From NCBI RefSeq assembly GCF_013387475.1, contig NZ_VWNB01000006.1, positions 62,001 to 126,000 of the forward strand: a DNA stretch of 64,000 nucleotides. Direction: 5' to 3'. Positions within the stretch are counted from its first letter, which is position 1. The number at the start of each line of letters is the position of its first letter. Both the position numbers and the translations under genes were made by a program. A model generated the notes under the pieces. That model worked only from the letters and a program-made list of their open reading frames with translations. It had not been told where the DNA came from and did not search any database. Shown here piece after piece: positions 29,290-38,089 of this stretch. The DNA comes from Mariprofundus sp. KV. Lineage in GTDB: Bacteria > Pseudomonadota > Zetaproteobacteria > Mariprofundales > Mariprofundaceae.

Positions 29290-29467
29290 TAACGGTTCGT
29301 TACACTGGTTTTATGGCTTATAAGGTTGGGCCGATGCGTACTGAACGGGAGCTCGTCTATCCTCGCTGTGTGAATCCCGAATTCGGGATACCTGATGCGG
29401 GGATGCTGCGCCCACCTTTTCGTAAAGGGTTCAGATCGTTATAGGCCATAATACCAGTGCAATGATC
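29290..29467 (+). ncRNA. ssrS: 6S-like regulatory RNA, copy A
   Basis: This RNA of about 175 nt is closed by a long stem: 29298-29317 pairs with 29445-29464 (cgttacactggttttatggc against gccataataccagtgcaatg). The second copy at 51957 has a different sequence in the same stem but still pairs, so the stem is supported by compensatory change. The 3' part contains CCCACCUUUUCGUAAAGGGUUCA-like sequence, matching the conserved CACCUU...AAGGGUUCA hairpin of proteobacterial 6S RNA. The 5' part has GGGCCGAUGCGUACUGAACG. 6S RNA binds sigma70 holoenzyme as a promoter mimic. A 66-codon frame across it is chance. Confidence 0.72.
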
Positions 29468-29477
29468 ACGACAACTT

Positions 29478-29526
29478 AACGAAGGCCTGCCTCTCCCCCT
29501 CCCCCCCCCAGGCAGGCCTTTTCGTT
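29478..29526 (+). terminator. C/U-loop terminator hairpin A (downstream of 6S-like RNA A)
   Basis: An 11-bp perfect stem (aaggcctgcct with aggcaggcctt) encloses a 17-nt loop made only of C and T (29493-29509). It is followed by TTCGTT, which can also pair with AACGAA before the stem. The same stem occurs at 32339 and 52141, each with a pure or nearly pure C/T loop. It should end the 6S-like transcript or form its own small 3' RNA. Confidence 0.8.
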
Positions 29527-29590
29527 TCCCTCGTAAAACTTACACAGTCACATGCTCAAAAAAAGGAGAAGCAGAGCTCGCCTTTAACGA

Positions 29591-31987
29591 TCAGTTATCA
29601 GCCAATGCCTTGGCGAAGGCGGCCTCCAAAGCGCTCATTGGCTTTTTCTTGTTGCGTTCCAGCTTCTGTTTCACCTGATCTTTGGCCGTTTTAGGCTTGT
29701 TGGGGCGCGAAGCTTTCTGATGTGAGCTGTTCGAACGTGGCCGGTCACCCTCTTTGCCACCACGACCACGAGAAGTGCGACCACCTTCTGAACGGGGCTC
29801 TTTCTCAACTGCCCCCGGCTGATCATCCAGACGCATGGTCAGGGATATGCGCTTACGCTTGGCATCCACTTCCAGCACCTTCACCTGCACCACTGCACCG
29901 GTCTTGACCACCTTACGGGGATCATCGACAAACTGACTGGTCAGCGCGGAGATGTGGACAAGTCCGTCCTGATGCACACCGATATCAACAAATGCGCCGA
30001 AATTGGCAACGTTGGTCACCACTCCTTCCAGGATCATGCCTTCACGCAGATCGCGTATCTCTTTTACTCCAGACTTGAACTTCGCGGTCTTAAACTCAGG
30101 ACGAGGATCACGGCCAGGCTTCTCCAACTCCAGCAGAATATCGGAGACGGTGATCTGCCCAAATTTCTCATCCGCATAATCGGCTGCTTTCAGCTGCTGC
30201 AGAAACTCGCGGTTACCCATCAGTTCAGCCACCGCCCGGCCTGTTCGGGCCACGATCTTCTCCACCACAGGATAGGCCTCCGGATGCACCGCAGAGGCAT
30301 CCAGTGGATTATTACCCTTATTGATACGCAAAAATCCGGCTGCCTGCTCAAAGCTTTTCGGCCCGATGCCCTGCACTTTGAGAAGCTGCTGGCGATTGTT
30401 GAAAGCCCCCTTCTCATCACGGAAACGAACAATATTTTCTGCCATCGAACGACTCAAACCTGCCACATGGGTCAGCAGTGCTGCCGAGGCTGTATTGATA
30501 TCTACACCGACGTGGTTCACACAATCCTCAACTACGCCATCCAGACTGCGAGCCAACTGACTCTGGCTGACATCGTGCTGATACTGACCGACTCCAATCG
30601 ATTTCGGCTCAATCTTCACCAGTTCTGCCAGCGGATCCTGTAGCCTGCGGGCAATGGATACTGCCCCGCGCAGGGATACATCCAGATCAGGAAACTCCTG
30701 AGCTGCTGCTGCAGAGGCTGAATAGACCGATGCACCGGCTTCAGAAACCGTCACCTGGGTAAGATGCAGCTGCGCAAAGCGTTCGCGCAGCTCTTTCACC
30801 AGCGTCTCGGTTTCACGCGAGGCTGTACCGTTACCGATTGCAACCAGATCCACATGGTGTTTATCGGCCAGCACAGCCAGTGCCGCAATCGCCTCATCCC
30901 AGCGTTTGGCCGGGGCGTGCGGATAGATGGTCGTGGTATCAAGCACTCTGCCGGTAGGGTCGACCACTGCCACCTTCACACCGGTACGCAGACCCGGATC
31001 AAGCCCCATCGTGGCACGCTGTCCGGCCGGTGCAGCCAGCAGAAGATCGCGCAGGTTATTGGCAAACACCCTGATCGCCTCCTCCTCAGCCTTCTGGCGC
31101 AACTCGATAAACAGGTCGAGCTCAAGGCGCATCAACAGCTTCACCTTCCATGCCCAGCGCACGGTCTCCAGCAACCAGCTATCGGCAGCCCTGCCGCGAT
31201 CACTGATTCGGAAATGGCTGGCTATTGCAGATTCACAGTGACCGGCCGTTGTACGGCTTTCAGCCTCATGATCCTCAAGCATCTTCACGCTGAGAATGCC
31301 ATCGTTGCGCCCACGAAACAGCGCCAGCGCCCGATGCGATGGAATGCGTTTCAGCGGTTCACGATAATCAAAGTAATCGGCGAACTTGGCACCCTCCTCC
31401 TCTCTGCCGGTGATGACCGTGCTGACCAGCAGTGCATGTTTACTGAGGTAGTCACGCAAGCGACCGATCAGGTCGGCATCTTCACCGAACTTCTCCATCA
31501 GGATTTGACGTGCACCATCAAGGGCAAGCTCACCACTCTCGATGCTGTGCTCAAGATTGATGTATGACTCTGCCAGAGTCGTCGGATTCTGCGCAGGATC
31601 GGCCAGCAGTAATTCAGCGAGAGGCTCAAGACCCGCCTCTCGGGCGATCTGCGCCTTGGTGCGGCGCTTTGGCTTATAGGGAAGATAGAGATCCTCCAGA
31701 CGCGCCATGGTTTCAGCCGCCTTGATCACCTTCTCCAGCTCAGGGGTAAGCTTCTCCTGCTCTGAGATCGATTTGAGGATTGTAGCCCGGCGCGACTCCA
31801 GGTCGCGCAGGTAACGCAGGCGCTCTTCAAGATAACGCAGCTGGGTATCATCCAGCCCGCCGGTCACCTCTTTACGATAACGGGCAATAAACGGCACCGT
31901 TGCACCACCATCCAGAAGCCCGACAGCTGCCACAATCTGGCGCTCGTTGACGTTCAACTCTTTGGCGATCCGCAGTTCAATTCGCAT
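29591..31987 (-). CDS. tex: Tex family RNA-binding transcription accessory protein
   Basis: The 798-residue protein has the Tex layout. N-terminal helices contain [21 protein letters not shown] YqgF/RNase H-like domain (about 320-450) contains [17 protein letters not shown]. Helix-hairpin-helix repeats (about 500-600) include [17 protein letters not shown] and [22 protein letters not shown]-terminal S1 domain (about 645-715) reads [27 protein letters not shown] basic, low-complexity tail ([13 protein letters not shown], then Lys-rich) ends it. Tex binds nucleic acid and affects transcription and virulence genes in several pathogens. It lies between two loci of C/U-loop RNAs. Confidence 0.95.
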   Translation of the reverse strand: MRIELRIAKELNVNERQIVAAVGLLDGGATVPFIARYRKEVTGGLDDTQLRYLEERLRYLRDLESRRATILKSISEQEKLTPELEKVIKAAETMARLEDLYLPYKPKRRTKAQIAREAGLEPLAELLLADPAQNPTTLAESYINLEHSIESGELALDGARQILMEKFGEDADLIGRLRDYLSKHALLVSTVITGREEEGAKFADYFDYREPLKRIPSHRALALFRGRNDGILSVKMLEDHEAESRTTAGHCESAIASHFRISDRGRAADSWLLETVRWAWKVKLLMRLELDLFIELRQKAEEEAIRVFANNLRDLLLAAPAGQRATMGLDPGLRTGVKVAVVDPTGRVLDTTTIYPHAPAKRWDEAIAALAVLADKHHVDLVAIGNGTASRETETLVKELRERFAQLHLTQVTVSEAGASVYSASAAAAQEFPDLDVSLRGAVSIARRLQDPLAELVKIEPKSIGVGQYQHDVSQSQLARSLDGVVEDCVNHVGVDINTASAALLTHVAGLSRSMAENIVRFRDEKGAFNNRQQLLKVQGIGPKSFEQAAGFLRINKGNNPLDASAVHPEAYPVVEKIVARTGRAVAELMGNREFLQQLKAADYADEKFGQITVSDILLELEKPGRDPRPEFKTAKFKSGVKEIRDLREGMILEGVVTNVANFGAFVDIGVHQDGLVHISALTSQFVDDPRKVVKTGAVVQVKVLEVDAKRKRISLTMRLDDQPGAVEKEPRSEGGRTSRGRGGKEGDRPRSNSSHQKASRPNKPKTAKDQVKQKLERNKKKPMSALEAAFAKALADN

Positions 31988-32103
31988 GGTTTCTCCCGAA
32001 ACAAAACAGTGTGTAGCAGCATCCTCGGCAACCCCGAAGTCGGCGGCAGTTTATAGCCAGTTTTTGAGAAAGAAACGGGCAATACTCTCTGCCACTTTTA
32101 GAT

Positions 32104-32137
32104 ATAATAAAAAGGCCCCGACATCAGTCGGGGCCTT
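32104..32137 (-). terminator. Rho-independent terminator of the locus C minus-strand sRNA
   Basis: On the minus strand AAGGCCCCGAC and GTCGGGGCCTT form an 11-bp perfect stem with a TGAT loop, followed by TTTTTATTAT. The plus strand lacks a T-run, so the transcript is minus-strand. Confidence 0.88.
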
Positions 32138-32225
32138 ACTATTCTCCATCAGGAGAACGAATGTCCGGAGAAATCGAGGGAGGGGAGGGAGGGTGATCGG
32201 CTCCGGACAACCGGGACAATGCGCA
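32104..32225 (-). ncRNA. Candidate minus-strand sRNA with C/U-rich loop (locus C)
   Basis: On the minus strand an 8-bp perfect stem GTCCGGAG/CTCCGGAC (32163-32170 with 32201-32208) exposes a 30-nt loop containing CCCUCCCUCCCCUCCC. A small hairpin (UUCUCC-UGAU-GGAGAA) follows, then a strong terminator. It is homologous to the locus A candidate: both share GUUGUCCGGAG and the loop type, but the downstream spacers differ. The opposite DNA strand in the loop reads GGGAGGGGAGGGAGGG, an ideal intramolecular G-quadruplex pattern. No open reading frame is present. Confidence 0.62.
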
Positions 32226-32289
32226 GTTGCGGGTTAGCCTCTTGTGAATCAACCATGAAGATTACTTCATCCGCTCAAAGAGGTTTAGT

Positions 32290-32317
32290 TTGCTTATCTA
32301 TATATACTATCTATACT
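32290..32317 (+). promoter_or_regulatory. Predicted sigma70 promoter of the short C/U-loop RNA
   Basis: TTGCTT (32290-32295) and TATACT (32312-32317) are separated by 16 bp. The predicted start at about 32324 lies only 15 nt before the C/U-loop hairpin, giving a transcript of roughly 55-60 nt. Confidence 0.5.
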
Positions 32318-32323
32318 AGTAAC

Positions 32324-32380
32324 ACCAACAAGTTACCGAAGGCCTGCCACCCTCCCCTCCCCCGGCAGGCCTTTTCGTTT
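32324..32380 (+). ncRNA. Candidate short RNA ending in C/U-loop hairpin (locus C)
   Basis: From the predicted start, a 15-nt leader (ACACCAACAAGUUACC-like) runs straight into the stem aaggcctgcc/ggcaggcctt (32339-32348 with 32364-32373). The 15-nt loop is ACCCUCCCCUCCCCC, followed by TTCGTTT. The stem is identical to those at 29482 and 52141. Unlike the other two loci there is no 6S-like body in front, so the hairpin with its leader would be the whole RNA. Confidence 0.5.
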
Positions 32381-32406
32381 ATCCTTCCTCAGTTATGCAC
32401 AGCCTG

Positions 32407-33774
32407 TCAGCGAAAGGTGGCTCGCCACTCACCAAAATCATCGCGGAAGACCCGGTAATCAACGACTGTATCAAAGGCAAGCTTCTGCTCATTGCCTTTT
32501 GCAACCTCCAGATCACAGACCCCTTTTACCTGCAACCTGTAGGGCCAGTATTCATGGGTTGTATTAAAGCGGCCCTGCCTGATGATGCGTATAGTGGAGA
32601 TCTTCACATCTTCAGCATAACCCTGATGCACATCTCTCAACCAGCTTAGCGGAATGCCATTATCCACACTCTTCTGAACCAGACCTCTGAGCTCGAAAAA
32701 CTCCGGCGCTATATATGATCTGGCCCTCGCAGCCATATCGCGGGCATGACGGAACCCGGGTACAAAACGGTCGGCCTTGTCAAAGGCAATAGCCGCCTGA
32801 TCAAACTCCTGACGATCCATCAAACGCTCACCCTCGCGGTAGGACCTGCGAGCATCCTCGCGATTGGCAAGGTCGGTGTAGTGAGTAGCCAGTTGCGTCG
32901 CATCGCGGAAATCGGGGACAAAGCCGAGTGCGGCGGTAAAAGCTGCGGCTGCATCCCTGTAGTGGTGTGCCTCTGCCAGCCGTTCACCCTGCAGATAGTT
33001 GGCAAGCGCATCCTCCTGGTCAGCGATTGCCATGTATTTCATGGACAACTGATGGGCATCTTTAAAACCGCGAATAAAGGCATCGGCTCTGGCAAAGGCA
33101 GTGGCGGCAGCGCGGTGGTCATGGGTGCGGATCGCCTGCCCCCCTTTTGCATACTCGATTCTCGCATCAGCCAGATCGGCAAGGTGTTTGGTCTCAGCGG
33201 CCAGTTTGATGGCATCCCTGTAACCACTCACAAAGGAGAGGGCCTGGTTAAACTCCTGTGTTGCCTGACGATAATCTCTGGCCGCCTGATAGCGCTTACC
33301 ATTGCCGTAATGGCCTGCAGCAGCCCGCTCATAAGCCTCATCACGCAGGGCTGCCACATCGTGCTGGCGAATTGCCAACAGCTGGTTCATCGCTGCTCGC
33401 CTGGCCCTGGTCACCTGCACTTTTTGTGCATAGGTGCGCATCGCATCCTGAATGCTCTGTACGGTACGATTCATGTCGATGATGCGATCATAACCATAAG
33501 CAGCCCGGTCCCAGTTGGCCGCAGCCCTGTAGTGGTCTATCTCTGTCAGCTTCTGCGCAAATGCATGTTCTGCAATGGCGGGAAACAGGGCGATGGCTTT
33601 ATGGTTGCCAATCTCTGCATGAAGCGAGTGTGAGGCCTGATCAAAAGCCGAGGCATAATCCCCCTTCTGCATACTCTGCTCGGCCAGCTTCTGATTTTTC
33701 TCTGATACCGATGCACAGCTGACGAGTAACAATAACGCCGCAAGGATCACCATAACCTGTTTCATCAACTGCAT
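32407..33774 (-). CDS. Lipoprotein with repeated helical motifs
   Basis: The product is a 455-residue predicted lipoprotein (lipobox LLVSC). After it, helical units recur, each ending in a GYRDA or GFRHA-type motif: SFVSGYRDAIKLA, AFIRGFKDAHQLS, GFVPDFRDATQLA and RFVPGFRHARDMA, at about 47-residue intervals. They look like TPR-related repeats. The C-terminal 110 residues are a different, unrecognised domain. I chose the ATG at 33774 because GGAGGT lies 7 nt upstream. Function is unknown; the repeats suggest protein binding in the periplasm. Confidence 0.72.
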   Translation of the reverse strand: MQLMKQVMVILAALLLLVSCASVSEKNQKLAEQSMQKGDYASAFDQASHSLHAEIGNHKAIALFPAIAEHAFAQKLTEIDHYRAAANWDRAAYGYDRIIDMNRTVQSIQDAMRTYAQKVQVTRARRAAMNQLLAIRQHDVAALRDEAYERAAAGHYGNGKRYQAARDYRQATQEFNQALSFVSGYRDAIKLAAETKHLADLADARIEYAKGGQAIRTHDHRAAATAFARADAFIRGFKDAHQLSMKYMAIADQEDALANYLQGERLAEAHHYRDAAAAFTAALGFVPDFRDATQLATHYTDLANREDARRSYREGERLMDRQEFDQAAIAFDKADRFVPGFRHARDMAARARSYIAPEFFELRGLVQKSVDNGIPLSWLRDVHQGYAEDVKISTIRIIRQGRFNTTHEYWPYRLQVKGVCDLEVAKGNEQKLAFDTVVDYRVFRDDFGEWRATFR

Positions 33775-33795
33775 CTGACCACCTCCAATCATCAC

Positions 33796-34067
33796 ATTGC
33801 CGACAATACATCAGAGTTTGATAAGCAACAGTCCATTTTTCACCCCCTTAAGCGTTGCCACTCCACCACGGAAAAACCATGGTGGGCCATTTTGCCACAC
33901 ATGTGTGTCACTTTGTTGACGAAAGGGCCTTGCACGCCACCATTGCCCGCATGAATACAAACGTTTCACGTAAGAAGATTGCACCTTTCGGTTGGCTAGT
34001 GGCCCGCCGAACTGCTTCCCTGTGTCCAAGCGTATTCTGATTCACTAAAGAAATTACTGCTGCTGAA
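33796..34067. other. Intergenic stretch without a recognised gene
   Basis: A 29-codon frame starting ATGAATACAAACG (33951-34040) is open but has no ribosome binding site. A TTGACG hexamer at 33916 lacks a good -10. The segment runs into a strong terminator at 34068 on the plus strand, so an unrecognised short transcript may end there. I can support nothing more. Confidence 0.3.
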
Positions 34068-34106
34068 ACGGCCACGGGTTTTGCTGAATCCGTGGCCGTT
34101 TTTTTT
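34068..34106 (+). terminator. Rho-independent terminator of an unidentified transcript
   Basis: acggccacgg and ccgtggccgt form a 10-bp perfect stem with a 12-nt loop, followed by T8. No gene on the plus strand precedes it within 5 kb, so it must end a small RNA or leader. Confidence 0.85.
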
Positions 34107-34126
34107 GGTCTGCATTTTAAAACTTT

Positions 34127-34230
34127 TACCACGAAGGCACAGAGACACAAAGTAAGAGCAGAGACTTAGATTGTTCTCTCATACATCTTCTTCATAGGGT
34201 CTCTTTGTGCCCTTTGTGTCTTCGTGGTTA
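34127..34230. repeat. Palindromic repeat of the CCACGAAGGCACAGAG type, copy 1
   Basis: The left arm (taccacgaaggcacagagac, continuing acaaag) at 34127-34152 pairs imperfectly with the right arm at 34203-34230 (ctttgtg...cttcgtggtta). The same family occurs at 43425-43549. The spacer of about 50 bp differs between copies. Such repeats are widespread in environmental bacteria and are non-coding. Confidence 0.75.
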
Positions 34231-34250
34231 TTCATAAACAGGAGAAAACC

Positions 34251-35144
34251 ATGTCTGTGCCATCGGCGTATTTAGGCGTCATTATCATCTGGAGCACCAC
34301 CCCGCTTGCCATTCTGTGGAGCAGCCAGGAGGTCGGATTTGTTTTCGGTGTTACCAGCCGAATGCTGATCGGCGCTGTGCTGGCACTCATTGTGGCAGCA
34401 CTACTGGGTTCCGGACTTAAATGGCACCGTCGCGCCCTGCTCGCCTACACTGCGGCGGCTATCGGTATCTATGGCGGCATGATCAGCGCCTATTGGTCTG
34501 CTCAATTTATTCCGACAGGCTGGATCTCTGTCATCTTCGGCCTGTCGCCGCTGTTTACTGCTTTGATGGCGCAGCTGTGGCTTAAAAGTGAGACGCTGAC
34601 CGCAACGAAAAGCATTGGCATGCTGACAGGGCTTATTGGCCTGGCGATGATCTTCGGCAGCAGCCTTGAGCTTAACGATCAAGCGGCCCTGGGTGTGGCT
34701 GGCATGTTGATCTCAGTAATCATCCATTGTGGTAGTGCAGTATGGATCAAGCGTATCAATGCAGAGCTGCCTGCCATTGTCATGACCAGTGGCGGACTGC
34801 TGTTTGCAGCACCACTGTTTCTGATGACATGGTTTTTTGCCGGGGCTGAACTGCCTGGTGAAATATCCATTCGCACATTCGCTGCGATCGGCTACCTTGC
34901 CCTGCTCGGTTCAGTATTGGGATTTGCTCTCTACTACTATGTACTGAGCAAGGTGGAGGCGACCAAAGTTGCGCTATTGACCCTGATCACACCCCTCAGT
35001 GCTCTGGGGCTGGGTCATCTGTTTAACAATGAGCCGATAACCCTGAACATCATCGCGGGAACAGTTTTGATTCTCTCTGGTCTTGCTGTCTTTGAATTCA
35101 GCAATCAGGCCGGACGCATCAGAGCCCGTTTCCTGCGTTACTAA
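34251..35144 (+). CDS. EamA/DMT family transporter
   Basis: The 297-residue protein has ten hydrophobic helices arranged as two EamA repeats. The first begins AYLGVIIIWSTTPLAI; the second includes GYLALLGSVLGFALYYYVLS and LITPLSALGLGHLFNNEPI. The family exports small metabolites such as amino acids; the substrate is unknown. I chose the ATG at 34251 because AGGAG lies 8 nt before it. The palindromic repeat just upstream probably lies in its leader. Confidence 0.85.
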   Translation: MSVPSAYLGVIIIWSTTPLAILWSSQEVGFVFGVTSRMLIGAVLALIVAALLGSGLKWHRRALLAYTAAAIGIYGGMISAYWSAQFIPTGWISVIFGLSPLFTALMAQLWLKSETLTATKSIGMLTGLIGLAMIFGSSLELNDQAALGVAGMLISVIIHCGSAVWIKRINAELPAIVMTSGGLLFAAPLFLMTWFFAGAELPGEISIRTFAAIGYLALLGSVLGFALYYYVLSKVEATKVALLTLITPLSALGLGHLFNNEPITLNIIAGTVLILSGLAVFEFSNQAGRIRARFLRY

Positions 35145-35178
35145 GTACAGTCAGGGCTCTGCAGTGTCAGAGCCCTGA

Positions 35179-37257
35179 TCACCCATCACGAGCCGCAATC
35201 ATCTCGCCTACGGCTGCTGCTAATGCAGAGATCTGGAATGGCTTATTCATCACGCAACTCTGTTGAGTATCTTCAGCCAGCAGACGCCTCTGTTCAGCCC
35301 CTCCCTCATAACCACTGATATAGATTGCCGGCATATTCTGATCTATAGCCCTGACCGCATCAATAAAGTCGATGCCACCCATTTTCGGCATCACAATATC
35401 GGTAATAATCAGTGCAATCTCCTTTGCCCTGGATTGAAACAGCTGTAGCGCCTCTTCGCCATCGCCAGCCTCAATCACCTGATAGCCATGGCTCTCCAGC
35501 ACCTCGCGCAGGGTATGACGCAGGGATGCCTCATCATCGACCAATAGAATAAGTCCACCTATTGATGCAGCAGTAGAAACATGTTCTTCCAACACATCAC
35601 GCTGCCCCTCACTTTCACTCAGTGGCAGATAGATTGAAAAGGTGGTACTCCACCCCTCATCGGCTCCAGCCTCAATCACGCCACCATGTCCACTGACGGC
35701 ACCATAGACCATCGCCAGACCTAACCCCGTACCTTCGCCAACCCCTTTGGTGGTATAAAAGGGCTCAAATATTTTGGATGCCTGCTCCGGATCTATGCCC
35801 ACCCCGTTATCTGAAACGCTGATTCTGGCAAAATGATCTCCCTGCAGGTCAGGATGCCGTTTACGAAAAATATCATTGGCATAAAAACGACTGAGTGTGC
35901 AGCGAGTCTTTGGCTTCTGAACGTTCGCCACGGCATCACAGGCATTACCCACCAGATTCATCATCACCTGTTGAAACTGTGTTGCATTCCCATAGATAAA
36001 CAGTTCGTCATCACAGAAATCTGTTTCATGTACAATGTTTTCAGGAATAATCGATTTCGCCAGTCGGTACCCATCCCGCATAAATTTATTAAGCGAGAAG
36101 ATACGTTTCTCAAGCTGATCCTTTCTGGCAAAGGTAAGCAGCTGCTGAATCATCTCCGAGCCCTGATCGGTAAGTGCATCCACACTGCTTAATCGCTCAG
36201 CACACCTCTTCTGATCATCCATTTCGCCTCTTGCCAGATAGGTGTGACCTTTAACTGCCGCCAGAATATTATTGAAATCATGGGCGATACCGCCAACGAG
36301 CGTCCCGAGTGCCTCCATCTTTTGAGACTGCAACAGCTGCTCTTCGAGCTCCTGACGCTCCGTCATATCCTGCTGCACACTAACATAGGCAGCAATCTCA
36401 CCCTGATCGTTAAGAATGGGTGAAACTGTCATCGCCACCGGATAAAAGCTGCCATCCTTACGGCGATCTATCAGCGTGCCGCGCCAGGTCTGACCCGATA
36501 CAATCGTTTGCCATAACTGCTGATAGACCGATGCATCCTGAGCTGAACTTTTCAGCATCGAAGGCTTTTTACCCATCAACTCCTGTGCCGAATAACCTGA
36601 TACCCGCTCCAGTGCCGGATTCACATACTCGATAATCCCATTGCGATCGGTCAGCAAGATCAGCTCATCAGCATGCTCAACAACCTGAGACAGCTTCTCC
36701 AGCAACCGCTGCGATTTCACCTGACTGGTGACATTGATGATGGTGGCGGTATAGGCGTGGCAGCCCAGCGATGCGTCAAAATGCCCCTGGTGATTCCAGT
36801 GGAACTCCACCTTGGATTTTTCGCCTGTTTTGGAGTTAAAAGATCCCGATACTGCCTGAGTTAATCTACCACTCTCTACCAGTTGTGCGAATGACGTCTG
36901 CAGTGAGCTTCGACAAAGATCACTCGAGCAGAACTTCCACAGGTGGGAACCCAGCAACTCATCTTTACTACATCCAAGGATGTCGCATATCTTTTGATTG
37001 GCAAACAGTAATTGGCCTGAGCTGTTGCATTGAACAACGCCATAGGGCATCGCATCGAGAATGGAACGGCACTGGGCAAGACTCGTTTGCACACGATCTT
37101 TGGCCAGGCCAATCAGGAACCCGGCTACGCCACCAACCATCATAGGCACCAGAAATCTGAATATCTCATCCTCATGCCCTGTGCCATGCAGAGCAATCCG
37201 GCCAAACAATGGCACTATCGTCATGCCCACAAGGGCGTATTTTATTCGTTTCTGCAT
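35179..37257 (-). CDS. Hybrid sensor histidine kinase with two PAS domains and receiver
   Basis: The product has about 692 residues. One or two N-terminal hydrophobic helices are followed by PAS 1 (about 75-180, SILDAMPYGVVQCNSSGQL) and PAS 2 (about 195-315, LILLTDRNGIIEYVNPALE). The histidine kinase core has the phosphoacceptor in GGIAHDFNNILAAVKGHTYL and ATPase motifs DNGVGIDPEQASKIFEPFYT and GTGLGLAMVYG. The C-terminal receiver (about 570-685) has its Asp in LIITDIVMPKMGG. This is the HDFNN subtype of phosphorelay kinases. The ATG at 37257 has GGGGA upstream; a GTG at 37290 is possible. No partner regulator is adjacent. Confidence 0.9.
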   Translation of the reverse strand: MQKRIKYALVGMTIVPLFGRIALHGTGHEDEIFRFLVPMMVGGVAGFLIGLAKDRVQTSLAQCRSILDAMPYGVVQCNSSGQLLFANQKICDILGCSKDELLGSHLWKFCSSDLCRSSLQTSFAQLVESGRLTQAVSGSFNSKTGEKSKVEFHWNHQGHFDASLGCHAYTATIINVTSQVKSQRLLEKLSQVVEHADELILLTDRNGIIEYVNPALERVSGYSAQELMGKKPSMLKSSAQDASVYQQLWQTIVSGQTWRGTLIDRRKDGSFYPVAMTVSPILNDQGEIAAYVSVQQDMTERQELEEQLLQSQKMEALGTLVGGIAHDFNNILAAVKGHTYLARGEMDDQKRCAERLSSVDALTDQGSEMIQQLLTFARKDQLEKRIFSLNKFMRDGYRLAKSIIPENIVHETDFCDDELFIYGNATQFQQVMMNLVGNACDAVANVQKPKTRCTLSRFYANDIFRKRHPDLQGDHFARISVSDNGVGIDPEQASKIFEPFYTTKGVGEGTGLGLAMVYGAVSGHGGVIEAGADEGWSTTFSIYLPLSESEGQRDVLEEHVSTAASIGGLILLVDDEASLRHTLREVLESHGYQVIEAGDGEEALQLFQSRAKEIALIITDIVMPKMGGIDFIDAVRAIDQNMPAIYISGYEGGAEQRRLLAEDTQQSCVMNKPFQISALAAAVGEMIAARDG

Positions 37258-37421
37258 CCAGCAATTCCCCGGGATGCTATTCCTTAACACTCCCGTATAA
37301 CTTCACATAAACATATTCTAAATTGATATCATATTGGCACATTACATCTAACCACCATACAGACAACCGTCACCAGCCGCGGCATATTGTCGCAGACCTC
37401 ACTCGATTACAGCATCAAAGC

Positions 37422-37835
37422 TTACTGTGCGTGTCTGCCAATCAACTGACGATAGGCCAGAATAAATATCACCGTCCAGATGGTGGAACGCAGTGTCATT
37501 GCTGCTACTGTGCGCATCTCATAGGCACCATCAGCAAAGATATGCAGGCCAAAAGCGGCAAAAACCAACAATGTGGCAACTGCAATCACCAGAGCGAGAC
37601 CCGCAGCCCATGGCTTGCGCAGGGCGAGACCGACACCCGCAATCAGATAGACAAACCCAGCAGTAAAGTTAAACCAGAGCACAAAGGGTACATAGTTGCC
37701 TGCTGCAACCCTGTAACTCTCATCACCGAACAGTACTTGCCCGCCTGATTTGATGGTTAAGATGCCAAAGATGATGGCTACGGCGGCGGCAAGCCAGATG
37801 ATCACTTTACTGGTCATGGATAGACTCTGATTCAT
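37422..37835 (-). CDS. Four-helix inner-membrane protein, unknown function
   Basis: This 137-residue protein has four hydrophobic helices: IIWLAAAVAIIFGIL, FTAGFVYLIAGVGLAL, LVIAVATLLVFAAFG and TIWTVIFILAYRQL. I do not recognise a family. It starts 6 nt after the DUF2892 stop, making it the last gene of the MarR-cytochrome-DUF2892 operon, so it may act in the same membrane process. The start could also be the Met at 37817. Confidence 0.65.
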   Translation of the reverse strand: MNQSLSMTSKVIIWLAAAVAIIFGILTIKSGGQVLFGDESYRVAAGNYVPFVLWFNFTAGFVYLIAGVGLALRKPWAAGLALVIAVATLLVFAAFGLHIFADGAYEMRTVAAMTLRSTIWTVIFILAYRQLIGRHAQ

Positions 37836-37840
37836 ATGAA

Positions 37841-38074
37841 TCAGCTTTCGCAGCTGCCACAGGCACCACCGGGTTTCACACCCAGCTTGATAAGGATCTT
37901 CTCCATCAGGCACCAGCGGGTAAAGCCGGACTGAAAGAGGTTGGCACCCACAAACAGGGTGAACCAGAGCCAGGTCGGCTCGTTCAGCACTGAGCCGTTA
38001 TAGATTGAGCTCAGGGTTACTGAGAGCATGATAAAAAATCCTGCGATAATTCGAATTACGCGTTCTGTAGTCAT
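37841..38074 (-). CDS. DUF2892 family small membrane protein
   Basis: The 77-residue protein has the DUF2892 pattern: TTERVIRIIAGFFIMLSVTL, a second helix WLWFTLFVGANLFQSGFT, then RWCLMEKILIKLGVK and a C-terminal GGACGSC Cys cluster. Relatives are fused to or found with rhodanese and sulfur or heavy-metal genes (YgaP type). It has the same AAGGAGAATATA leader before its start as the cytochrome gene ahead of it. Confidence 0.82.
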   Translation of the reverse strand: MTTERVIRIIAGFFIMLSVTLSSIYNGSVLNEPTWLWFTLFVGANLFQSGFTRWCLMEKILIKLGVKPGGACGSCES

Positions 38075-38089
38075 TATATTCTCCTTTCT

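Noticed and set aside
29244-29444. 66-codon open frame over the 6S-like RNA A
   Set aside because: The frame is not kept in RNA copy B, while the RNA stem is; conservation is at the structure level.
32746-33633. 295-codon plus-strand frame inside the repeat lipoprotein gene
   Set aside because: It mirrors the repeats of the minus-strand lipoprotein, which has a lipobox and a strong ribosome binding site.
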